Positions 25,112 to 35,982 of a stretch of DNA of 64,000 bases are shown one piece after another (the stretch's first letter is position 1; the number at the start of each line of letters is the position of its first letter). Below the pieces are notes generated by a model. The model worked only from the letters and a program-made list of their open reading frames with translations, ran no database searches and was not told where the DNA came from. The translations under genes were made by a program, and so were the position numbers. The DNA is from Rhynochetos jubatus (Eukaryota > Chordata > Aves > Eurypygiformes > Rhynochetidae). Where the stretch lies: positions 64,311,363 through 64,375,362 of the forward strand of contig CM050648.1 in NCBI GenBank assembly GCA_027574665.1. The letters are read 5' to 3'.

Positions 25112-25207
25112 TCCCAGTTCTTTTTTATCTCCTTTAAAAGGGCATCCAGAGGAGTTCTTTCCCACTTCTTTCTGACCTCTTTGAAGACAGCACCAGGAGG
25201 GGTTCCA
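25112..25207 (+). repeat. Two-unit 48-bp minisatellite-like repeat
   Basis: Units 25112-25159 and 25160-25207 are each 48 bases and agree at 33 of 48 positions. Both start TCCCA and share TTCT, CTC and GTTC landmarks. In the plus frame they give similar peptides (S-Q-F-F-F-I-S-F-K and S-H-F-F-L-T-S-L-K), but the frame is short and has no other coding signal. It is probably an old tandem duplication or the edge of an unidentified repeat. Confidence 0.7.
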
Positions 25208-25923
25208 TGGGTCTGAGCACAGACATGGACAGAGCTTTTAGCCCGTGGCCATCTGGTTCATAGAAAGTACATGGTGACCCTCTCGAGAAGGTTATCCATT
25301 TCTTAGCTGGAGTGGGTGGGAATGAACAACACAGTTGTCAGGAATAGTTTGGGGGAGAATTTACTGGCATTACAACAGTAGTAAAACAATTTGCCCTCCA
25401 AAGATCTGTCAAATTATGTTCTTAGGAAAGACATTTGTCCTGACATGTGGCATAGGCGCTGCAGCTGAATGATTGACCCTTGGGACCGATTTGTTCATTA
25501 TTTTCAGCTTGGTTGTAGATTTTCTCCATATATTATCGTGATATTCCAGACCCCAGATTCTTCTAACAACTGCCTTTCGTTTCCAGCTTCTGCTGTCTCC
25601 TGCCACTTTTTCCAGGATAATTTGCACTGCAAAATCAGAACCGCATGAGATCTGACTTTCAATTTACAGCCTGTTAAATACTTCTACATTATTGTAGGGT
25701 AAACCTAAGGTGATTTCACTGATGAAATCCAGGGTGGAAGGAATTTGAAGGGCAGAAGAGATGAAAAGGCGGTTTTGCATAGAGAGAAGAAAATGAATGA
25801 AATTTGATGCAGCAAACTGCTGGAAGGAAGAGCAAATCTATGGATGTGAAGTGTTTGAACTTAACACCAGACTTTGAGTCTCATTTCACGTAGTTTAAAT
25901 GCTAGCTGCAGTTGAAAAACTTC
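25208..25923. other. Unannotated DNA
   Basis: No gene recognised. The minus frame at 25409-25627 matches no known family. Confidence 0.6.
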
Positions 25924-26190
25924 GGATCATAGAATAATAGAACGGTTTGGGTGGGAAGGGAACTTTAAAGGTCATCCAGTCCAACCCCTGCTGCAGTCAG
26001 CAGGGACACCTTCAACGAGACCAGGTTGCTCAGAGCCCCATCCAACCTGGTCTTAAGTATTTCCAGGGATGAGGCATCCACCACCTCCCTGGGCAATCTG
26101 TTCCAGTGCCTCACCACCCTCATCCTAAAAGATTTCTTCCATTACATCTAGTCTGAAATAGATATTTACCCTTTTACTAAACAAACCAGA
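25924..26190 (-). mobile_element. CR1 LINE 3' end, minus strand
   Basis: Read on the minus strand, this is the CR1 3' UTR and tail. The plus strand begins with ATCATAGAATAATAGAAC, then GGTTTGGGTGGGAAGGGAAC and TCATCCAGTCCAACCCC, and continues through AGGGACACCTTCAAC and CCTCCCTGGGCAATCTGTTCC. It is 5'-truncated and moderately diverged. The inner edge near 26190 is indistinct. Confidence 0.93.
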
Positions 26191-26916
26191 ACTAGAGGTA
26201 GCAGGCTTGTTCTCTTCTAGCCAATATAAGGGCATGGTACCACCAAAAGGAGGGAAGGAGATGCTGCTGTCCCCATCCACACTTCAGTCCTGTGTTCCCT
26301 CATTTACTCTTCTATCAACAAAAGAACGTGATGCAGCTGTGCAATGGCTAGAAACAAGCTTTATATATTAAAAAAAAAAAAAAAGGATTTGTGTACAATC
26401 AGATTAATAAAGTGCTCAAACTCATGAGACTATGCCATCGTATGGGAATATACAGTCATGGCCAGGAGAAGTGTGAGATCTTTGGCAATAACATGGGTTT
26501 AGACCACCTTAGATTGGCTTAAAAAGTTGTCGGTCAGGCTCATACTCAGAATATGATACACAGAGGGCATAGAAACTTAAATTTCACCGAGAGGATGAAT
26601 TTAATCTGAAAAGGAGTATGACAACATTGTTTCCCAAAGCACATGAGTAATCTGCAGCAGGGTAACATCTCCCTGGGTCACTGACCATTAACGCATCCTT
26701 CTTCCAAACTTTTGCCTGGGATGGCTGCTTTTGCCATCAAACCTTGGAGGACAAGTCTCCCAGTCCAGCATCTCACTTGGTACACCAGAACAAGTGAAAC
26801 TGGTTGGGATTGAAAATTGGCTTTTTTGCTGGGGCAGGCAACCAGAACATCTTTATTTCCATTAGAATTTATATCTATTCTAATAGGAATAGATAGCAGA
26901 GTAAGACCCAAGCCCC
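26191..26916. other. Unannotated DNA
   Basis: No gene. A run of 15 A occurs at 26370-26384. The minus frame 26678-26911 and the plus frame 26817-26999 overlap and match nothing known. Confidence 0.6.
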
Positions 26917-27051
26917 TGGCATGTTTCTGGAGGTATTCAAAGGCATGTAGATGTGGGGCTTATGGTTGGTTTAGTAGAGGACTTGGAAGTTCTGGGTGAA
27001 CGGTGGGACTTGATCTTAAAGATCTTTTCCAATTACATGATTCTATGATAC
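26917..27051 (+). mobile_element. CR1 LINE 3' end, plus strand (distinct subfamily)
   Basis: The segment runs CTGGAGGTATTCAAAGGC, TGTAGATGTGGGGCTTATGG, GATCTTAAAGATCTTTTCC and ends ATGATTCTATGAT. The GTAGATGTGG-CTT block marks a CR1 subfamily different from the copies at 17518 and 56603, which instead carry GTGTCCCTGCCCATGGCAGG. It is truncated at the 5' side and diverged. Confidence 0.9.
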
Positions 27052-28999
27052 AAATTCACTGAGTCTATTTATTTTTTCAAAACTTCTGCAAATAGTGGTT
27101 CCTTATTTCTCTCTGACAATCTTCAGTGTGAATAAATCTGGGTCCCTGGGATAATAAATAAACAAATGAGGGCCAATTTCTTATCTCCACTGTGTATTTT
27201 AAAAACTGGTAGTATGAATATTAAATTCAGCAATTATATATATGGAATCTTGCTGTCCTTTTTATATTCATAATAGAATTGCAATAGTAAAAGCAACTTC
27301 AGCAATCTGACAGGGTAACAGTCCCTGTTCCCAGATGTGTGCCTCCAAATTTATCAAAAATAAATGGCAAGCTGGAACATGGGGAAAACTCCAATCCAAC
27401 AGCTTTATTCTTATTAAAACAAATTCTTTGTGAAAATTAATTCACTCTGACATGCATTGTTGAATTTTATGACCAGGATTTTATTTCATTCTTGGTCATT
27501 ATCATCAGTTTTGGATGTGTTTTGACCTTGAATATACCCTGATTCTGTGTGTCATTCAGGCAGAGACCCAAGTTTCTACAAATTAGTTTTCCTCCCTGTT
27601 CCTATTGTGGGTTTGTTATTCAATTTGTAAGTTACCTTTTAGAGCTCTTTATACATATTTTTCTATTGTTCATATAAAGAGACCTATCTTTTTACTTGTT
27701 CAAAATTTTATTTCCTAGGGCTAGTTGCACTTCATGTTAAGTTTTATTGAGGTTTGGACTCCTTTTTGCAATAACTACACATAGACTTGGTATTTAAGGC
27801 CTATGAGGTGAAAGAAACTGTCCAGGAAAGCCCAGCCAACAAGGAGCATTGTGCTGATACACAAAGAGAAAAAGGAGGGACAGATGAAGGAGTGTTGTAG
27901 TCTGTGTGTTTTTCCATATCAGATGTTACTTCTGTTGAAATGTAGTGAGTGTACCATAGCGGGAAGGAAGCACAGAGTTAAGGTAGTGTGGGGAAGCCCA
28001 GGTAGATAGAGGTGAATCTTTGAAGCAAATGGTCACTCTAACTTAAGTCAAGAGCTTGCAACCTTCAGGAGAAGAAAAGACAAAGATAATTTGCTTAAAA
28101 TCTTTCCTTTAGGTAGAAAGGAGTTTGCATGCCTCTCTATGCTGCACTCTCTTTCTAAATAGTAGAAATCACTAGCAGAAAAGCAGGGGTAACCAGAGAG
28201 GAGCAGCTATCTACACATGAGCTAGCAGAGCAGGATGGGCAAATGTTCTTTGCTTAAAACTAGTTTGTAGGAGCAGATGGTGGTAGTTCACTCTAGCGTG
28301 TCAGTTGAAGGTCTTCAGGACACTGATCCCATTGCTTGATGCCTGACTTCAGACATCTAAATCAACATTTTAAAACTTCATTTTAGAAGTCCACAGAGAG
28401 CACTAGAATTTCTGAGACACTGGGAAAGAGGAGGGAATTTAAGAAGAGTTGATGCACACCACTACTACTTACTTTTCAAGCTTTGAATGTTGGAGAGAAT
28501 CAGGCCTTTAGATATTTTTGTTTGACTCTCAAATAAAGGAGACCTTCCTTCTCTCAGTTTGTCTTAGCTCTAACTAGCCCCACCACCAACTCCCCTCTGT
28601 GCTTGTTATTACTGCATTTGAATTTGAGTAAAATAACCTGAGTCTCCAGGGTTTAGAGTAGACCGAGGAGACTACTTTAATCCCAATGTCAGCAGCACCT
28701 GCATTCATGAAACTAGGGAAGAAAGACTAGCTTCTGCCTCCATCGTTGTCAGCTTGTTTCTGCTGGAGGACTCAAATGTGAAATTACGAACAGAGTTCAA
28801 GGAAGCGGGCTGGAAATGGCTGAAGACTGTGTAACTGGTTATGGCCCAAAATACCATACCTAACGCCTTTGGGTTTATGTGAGATGTGAGTTTCTTGGCT
28901 CAGACAGCTACCAGTGGCACCTCTGTAAAGCAGATTTGTCTTTGTTTCAATCCAACCCTGGATTATCTATCATTTTAGCAGAGATACTGAAAGTGGAAT
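27052..28999. other. Unannotated DNA
   Basis: No gene or repeat recognised. The section is AT-rich at first and mixed in composition after 27.8 kb. Confidence 0.6.
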
Positions 29000-30050
29000 T
29001 GTATGGCTCACCATCATTTACTGGCTGAGAAAGATCCAAGTTTGATGTCTGTGACAAATCATAGTCACCCCTTTCTTTCATTATCTTCAAAAATCATAAT
29101 CACCAAGCAACTGGGACTGATGTTGCTGAACCTTGTTGACATCATCAACAAAAAGAGCTCCAGGAAAGGCAAAGAACTGCCGTATGTAGCCTCCATGTTC
29201 CCTACCACACTCAGCAAGAAGAGGCTGGGAGGATCGGCAGCAGCAGCCGCCATGAGAACTACATCAGGCCTTGGTGGAGCACCGCAGTGTGTTGCAAACA
29301 GCAACGAACCATGAAGGCAGTTGGAGATTTCAGTCCCGCGTCAACTGTATCCAGCAGAAGTGCTTTTACCAGAGTTAGCCGGCACGAGGCACCTGGCAAC
29401 CAGCTATAGGGGAAATTAATATGCAAAATAAACCTTTATTTTCAGAACAGTAGCAAGCATCAAACGGCAAGGTTAGGCTGCCAAGGACAATTCCCTGTGA
29501 TGCTGCAGCAGCTGCCAATCCACAGACAGGAAGGTGGCGGCAGCAGCAGCGTTGCCCTGCTAGCCCCATATGGCATCCTTCCCAGAGAATACTCAGCACT
29601 GTCAGGGACAATGGCAACTGAAGAGCTCAGCTGGGTGAATGGTAACTCCGTTGTGGAGCCTGCTGCTATCACCATGACAAGCCATCTCATGCTTTTGCAT
29701 GTGTGTTTCAGAGCTACGGTTCCTTTTTCTTTCCTCTTGCACCACCACATGCACTCACAGCTATTAAAAGCACAAAGACTATGCCTGAAAATCATGTTCC
29801 CTCGCTGGCCACTGCCTCACTGGTGATGTGGCCCCAGAGCAATCTGGTGAGCACATTACTGTTTCCCAAGAAATGCTTGACACACTGCATGCTGAGGGGT
29901 CAAATGATGGTCGTTTTCCTGAACATATTATATTGACTTTAGGCTGCCTAGGGGCTGTAAATCCTACTGAGGGTGACATCTATTTGGAAGTTTTCAAAGT
30001 TCGCAGGCATTGCCATATATCACGGGTGCCTGTCTCTCTGAGATAGCCAA
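29000..30050. other. GC-richer island with overlapping short open frames, unclassified
   Basis: This kilobase is GC-richer than its surroundings. It contains two GCAGCAGCAGC-type runs (about 29236-29250 and 29538-29550) and six or more open frames of 66-111 codons on both strands that overlap one another. AATAAA-like signals occur near 29427-29432. None of the conceptual proteins resembles a family I recognise. It could be an old unnamed repeat, a non-coding exon or a decayed processed copy; nothing in the sequence decides between these. Confidence 0.35.
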
Positions 30051-33000
30051 CTGAACTTGCTTCTCCTCATAAAGTGCTTCCTCCTACCCTGATTGCCTCT
30101 ACTGTCAAATTCAGTCATTAGTCCTAACCAAGGGTGGTCCTTACTCCCTACTCACCTGCAGCTTGACTAAAATATTTGTTATCAATATGCATTAATAAAG
30201 GCAACTATCCACATCATGGGGAATACAAAAAATTATTATGTGGTGCTTTGCTTATGCCTAAAGTCTTCATATCATCAGTAATATCCAGGGCAAAAATCCT
30301 AATTTGTGCTATAGTGGGAACACTAAATACACTCAGTTCTCCTCCTATTTTACATGTTGGTGGTTTTGCTTTCAATAGCTACATCTCATTCCTTGAATTC
30401 TACTGCTCGTTGTAGCAACAAAAATGATGAAAATAAGAACGTTCTTTGGCTCATCCTTTGTGTTCCTGGACATTTTTACTCTAGGGTGACAGCAACTAAC
30501 CACTGGCAATTCCAGTTATATGGGTAGTTCATAGCAACACCTGTTACAGAAAATGAGCGTAAACTGAAATGCCACATTTTGTTGCCATACCAGCTGATCA
30601 AGCAAATGTTGGCTGTTTAGCAGATAGCTGGAGAATGACAGAGATAAAGCTAATCGACCACCAGTGAGGATCCTGAATATAACCTATCACGCTGCTCAAT
30701 GACCAAATATATTTATATGTACATTATAATCTTTAAATTGCCTCCTTCAGTGTCTATAAAAGAAGTCCAAAGTTAATTTCCTGGTATGGGGAAAGAAAAA
30801 GTTGGCTGACATCCTGACTTATTTCAGATCTTCAGTGGTGGCTGTAAGAAGCTAAACCGTGGCCAAAGTGCTCTCTGATTTTGCATTCGCATCTGTAGTG
30901 CTATCCCGTCCCACAGGTCAGCATTTAGACTTTTCAGAACTAAGTTCCTGTGGTAGCAAAGACCAAGTTGTGTGTTAACAAGAGATAGCTACAGCTAAAA
31001 CATTTTGGTTTCCTTTCCCTCATGGCTTACAAGCTCAAAGGAAGCAATGACAAGCACCCAAAACTCAGGAACACTTTGCAGAATACATGTTCATATACTG
31101 CTGTTACACCCTGCCTGCTGTGGCTGGTTGCATCCGCGATGCTACACCACGTTCTGATGTACAGTATCATATCTGAAGTGACCATCTGTGCAATGTGATT
31201 GACCCGGCAGCACACTGGGACAACAACCTGCAGATATTAAGAGCTTGCACTAGGGTTGTGTTACCTACTGGGCATGTTTATTTGGATTTGCCATCATCAC
31301 GATTGTTCTCTCCCTTCTTCCGCTGATGCTCAATTTGCATTCATTTCTGTCAGGGCAGGTATTCCATTTCCCTTTCTTATACAACTCCAACATTTAAAAC
31401 AATGCCCATAAGGATAGCTGTTACTCTTGGGTGGCAGCATTCTTGTCTCACCTTTCCAACAATGAAATCTTTCCATCCCATCTTTCCTTGACAATATTAT
31501 ACCTGCACTTATTTATTCAACTAGCCCTACTTACCAATGGCGTTTAAACAGCAGTAATACAGGCATGGTATGCTTGTCATTTGAAATATTAGATAATAAC
31601 ACTCTTTCATCCATATATGTTAATTTCTCTGTCTTCTGTATAGCATTTCTGAGGTTACACAACAGATGTAAAGTAGCCCGTTTTATGTTTCAAAGTGAAC
31701 AGCTAATGCCTACATGGAATGGCAATTTGTGAAGGTCCATTTCAGAAGATTGCTGATGACTCATTACTAAATTGACTTTCTAATATGTATTTATTTTTCT
31801 AAAATCTACTTCATTATAATGCCATCCTAATATTTGCTGCTGTCATGGACACTCACTTTAAAAACTGGCGCTACACTATCCAGAAAAGAAGAGCCTGGTA
31901 GCTAAAATGCAGGTTGAAATAGCCTAGGACCTGTTTGCTTGGCATCTTTGGATAGAACATTTGTACCTCAGAAAAAATTGGCTAAAACACTGAAAATCAG
32001 TACTTCATAGAATGTAAGTGAGGCATGCAAAATGTTTAGTAACGATAGATATCTGCAATTTTGCAGTGCTTCCTCCTGTTTCAAGAAAGCAACAGGAAGA
32101 AGGGGAGGGGGTAGACTTCCAAAAGAGAAACGGGAGGTTAACAGAAGTAAATGTATTGCATATGGTTTTAATAATTTATTTTTCACTGGAAATCCATCCA
32201 CTAACCACTGTACTATAGCAAGTTGCCCTTTTTCCCAATAGAACATTTCTGCTTTATGCCTGTAATAAGAAGGTTTCAACTATTTGCAGGTTTGTTACAA
32301 AGCAAGAAGCAGAGGCATGACTAGGTACAACTAGCAGTGCTTAGGCTTTTTTCTCTACCTAATGGGTGATAATGGCCTGTGAAGTGCAGCAAGAGCACTC
32401 TAAAAGCCCAGTCTCACATAGGTGATACTGAAATGTGCTCTAGGTTCAGAAATCATGCTGTAAGAATATGAGCTGCTTATAGGCTGTTCAGAAGTGTGAG
32501 CTATTTGACCAACCCCGATATTGCTAATATTTTTTTCATATGCTTTGCCTGATTCTTATTCAAATGCTTTATTTAATAATCTGCTATCACAGCTACAAAG
32601 AACATAGTATTTTATTTCATCTCCAAGGAATATGTAGACCCTACAGCTTTCCTGAATGCCTCTGAGTTTATCTTGTCAGTAGACCTGTGGACAGTGAAAA
32701 CAATGTTCAATGCCTGACTGTACTTCAGTCGACAACAGGTATGTCTCAGTGCAGCAGTAATAGTCAGGCATCCATTGATACCACCAAGGAAATGATTTAC
32801 AGGCTTTGCTCCGTTATCTCACGGACTAGGTTTTGGAGCAGAACAATATGTATTGTTGTTTAATGTGAACACAGTATCTGTTTTCCCATCCTAGTGATGG
32901 GGAAGCCAGACTCCCACCCAACCGCAGTGCTGCGGCTCTGCCTCTACCACAACTCCCAAACCACCCTGGCAAGGAGAAGAGCCCCTCACAACGCTCCTGC

Positions 33001-33502
33001 TACACTACTGCTTCTTGTCTCACTCCATTAGCGCCATGGCTACAGATTACTTCTGACAAAATTGCTTTAAAATACTGCCTCCTTTTTGATGCAAACCCTA
33101 GCCCATGCATCAGACCCTTTTACACTTTTGCTTGGTAGCTAGATTACTGTAGTGACAGTCACCACACAGCTCAGAGAACAAGAACCTAAATAGCTCCATA
33201 TGCTATACCCTCCCACATATGTCTCACCCAAAGAGGTATCACCCTGGTGCTCCCACAGCCCCAGGGATCTCAGCCTGGTCAGGGCAGGTGAACACCCAAG
33301 AGAGTTGCCAGAGAAGATGTTGGGAAATTTCTGAAGGCTGAGCTGACTGCTCGGAAATCTGCGGGGGAAGATGCTCTTTCTGGCCATGAGTTACACCAGC
33401 TGTTTCATCAGCCGGTCCTTAATTAGGTTTATCTTTCTAAGCAATCACATGAAGCTGGGCAAAATCATTTCAGGTATTACCATGTAGTAAAAACAGCATG
33501 AA
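30051..33502. other. Unannotated DNA
   Basis: No gene or known repeat recognised. Short frames at 31027-31215, 31968-32279 (overlapping plus frames 32018-32241) and 33139-33387 match no family. Confidence 0.6.
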
Positions 33503-33560
33503 CCATATCATAGGATGGTTTAGGTTGGAAAGGACCTTAAAGATCATCTAGTTCCAACAT
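33503..33560 (-). mobile_element. CR1 LINE 3' tail fragment, minus strand
   Basis: On the plus strand the order is ATCATAGGATGGTTTAGG, TTGGAAAGGACCTTAAAG, ATCATCTAGTTCCAAC, which is the reverse complement of a CR1 3' end. Only about 58 bases remain, an extreme 5' truncation. Confidence 0.93.
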
Positions 33561-35805
33561 TTTAACATTCTTTCTTAAAACATTGCAGCTATCCTTTTGT
33601 TATAACGTCATGGTGAGAGCATTATCCTAGGAGTTACATTCCACATACAGAGTCTATCTGTCTCTGTGGAAAATAGATCAAATGGACAACAGCTACCTGC
33701 TCTTAGCAAAAGAACCTTTCCTTCATCAGAAAAAACTACTCAAAGTTGCCGTTTTTAACACATAAACCAACCAATTCACTTATCGATGTACAAAGAATTC
33801 ATTTTTACCTAATGAAATATAAACATACCTACTTCTGCTGAAATAAATTGCACTTAAATCTTCCTTATAAATGTCATCAGGATCACAGCATCATCAAATA
33901 TCAGCTAGAAAGGTGCCTTAAATATCTGTAAGGACCCACAGTGTTGAAACAGATTCATTACCTGGTTTGCATATATTTCAAACCTAGCATGAATACCCAG
34001 TTGTGTAATGCTATTCGTATACTATTAGCATGAACCATATAACCTTTCTTTTTATATATAACATCTATATACATAATATATTAATAGATACTTACCTCAT
34101 TCTTACATCCAAGATGCCAGATACTCTTATATCTGTTATTACAAACCAACAATCTAATCCCCTCAAATCCAAAAATCAATTTCCATATCCATTGTGACAA
34201 AAGGCTTTGCAAACGACAACAAATATCATAGTAAGGCCATCTGTATTATTTTAACTTCCACATTGTCTGCACTGATATGTGTATAACTGATATGTGATAA
34301 GTTTAAAAAGTAGAAAAGCCAGAGCTTCTTTCCCAGGGAGATGTTAATAAAGTTTCTGGCGGCTGTTTAAATCCATTCTCGTGCTTATCTTCCTGCACCA
34401 ATGTAATCAGTCTCTACACAGCATGTTAGTCAACATGCTGCTGGCTGTTGTTGTTACGGCCTGATTAAACATATTATTCAGGATGGAGGATGAATAGTTA
34501 TAGCAGCAGGCAGTTAGCATCCACTTGCATCTGTGGAGTCTTTTTAGAATATAAATTCTAAGTACACCTCCATTTTAACTCTCATCTATTTTAAACAGTG
34601 AACATTTCTGTTAAAATAAACGCTAGGAGGAATATGTATGTGTGTGTATACATATACACACACCATGAAGTAGAAAAAGCAGATGGGGGAGGGCCATATA
34701 TTTTAGGCAAATGTCACAGACTAAGGCTTTGTGCCTTAGTGAAACAGGGAAGATGGGAGACCTTCCTGATGATGGGAAGACTCACCTTCCTTGGTGCAGT
34801 TTATGTTTCCTAAACAGTAGTTTAGTGGCAAGATCCAGTGTCTTCTTCCTGTTTTTTTCAAATGGATAGCATATACTAGAATTTAAATTACTTGCTGAAA
34901 AGCTTAAAAATGGAGCAATTATAGTAGCTGCAAGTAGCTGTTGTGAAGCGTCCTCAGAAGAAAAAGTGGTTTCCCATCAGAGTCTTGTCATCTTCTGCAT
35001 CCACAGAGATAAGCAGTCAGACAAATAAGCTGCAGACCTTTTTCAGCTGGACCACAACATGCACGTACACACACCTGCATATACACAAGCAGAAACATTT
35101 AATTTCACTGAAATGGAAGATAAAATTCACCTAGGTGTAGCATCAAAATCAGTTCTAATGAGAAAATGAGAAAAAAAAAAGGATCTTTCTTTGTATGCAA
35201 GGGGGAAACATAATTTGAACTCTTTCTCTTGGAAAGTGTGCTTATAAAACTGCCTAGATGTGACCAAAGATTCACATTTGCCCAATTCCCTAAAAAAAAT
35301 GTCTTATAGTCTCAGGAATTATAAAGAGAACGGTAACTTTGCTACTACTAAAATTTGGATATCCATGTAAATAACCATCATGTTAAAGGGAATTAACTGT
35401 ATTAAGTCTTATTAACTTGAAATGCACTAGGGAGAAACAAGAGCAATGTCAAATTTTGCTTTCTTCCCAGTCTTTCTACTGTGTTTTGGTTCATACTGTA
35501 AAAACCTATCAGCAGTTGATGAATGTCACTGTAATGTAACATATCCTACTAAAGTGTAAACAAACTAGGTACTTACAGAGCACACATTCTATTCCATCTA
35601 GTTAAAATCTGAAAAATGTAATGCAATATAGGTATATACTTTTTCAACAAATCACATATCACAAAATTCTCCCATATTTCCTCTTGGCAATACACGCTGA
35701 ACTTGTTTATCTAGCCCTGTGTTATTTACATATAAAATACAATTTTGGATTATCAACGGACATTGATATCCCCTGGCACGATGGGGTTTAAATGGTGAGT
35801 TAATG
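33561..35805. other. Unannotated DNA including a GT/AC near-palindrome
   Basis: No gene. A TGTGTGTATACATATACACACA-like near-palindromic dinucleotide repeat lies at about 34637-34662. The block 34321-34530 has mixed composition and may be conserved non-coding DNA (see findings). Confidence 0.55.
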
Positions 35806-35819
35806 CTGCCCTCTGCAGT
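35806..35819 (-). promoter_or_regulatory. CTCF-like motif, minus strand
   Basis: The minus strand reads ACTGCAGAGGGCAG, agreeing with 12 of 14 positions of CCASYAGRKGGCRS including the whole YAGRKGGCRS core. It lies 150 bases from a second, oppositely directed match at 35969. Motif evidence only. Confidence 0.4.
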
Positions 35820-35968
35820 TATTCTGGATTCAAAAATCTCCTTCTACTGTTCTTACAGTGTTGGTAGCAATGTTGTGGCTACAATGAGTCTAAGAATATA
35901 GAAAAAGAATTTTTTTAATTAAGTTATTGTAGCTGGAAAAAACCCACAGATGGGAAAAAACACCCCAG

Positions 35969-35982
35969 ACCCTAGAGGGCAC
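35969..35982 (+). promoter_or_regulatory. CTCF-like motif, plus strand
   Basis: ACCCTAGAGGGCAC agrees with 12 of 14 positions of CCASYAGRKGGCRS, with a complete core. Together with 35806-35819 it forms a pair of sites pointing away from each other. Motif evidence only. Confidence 0.4.
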
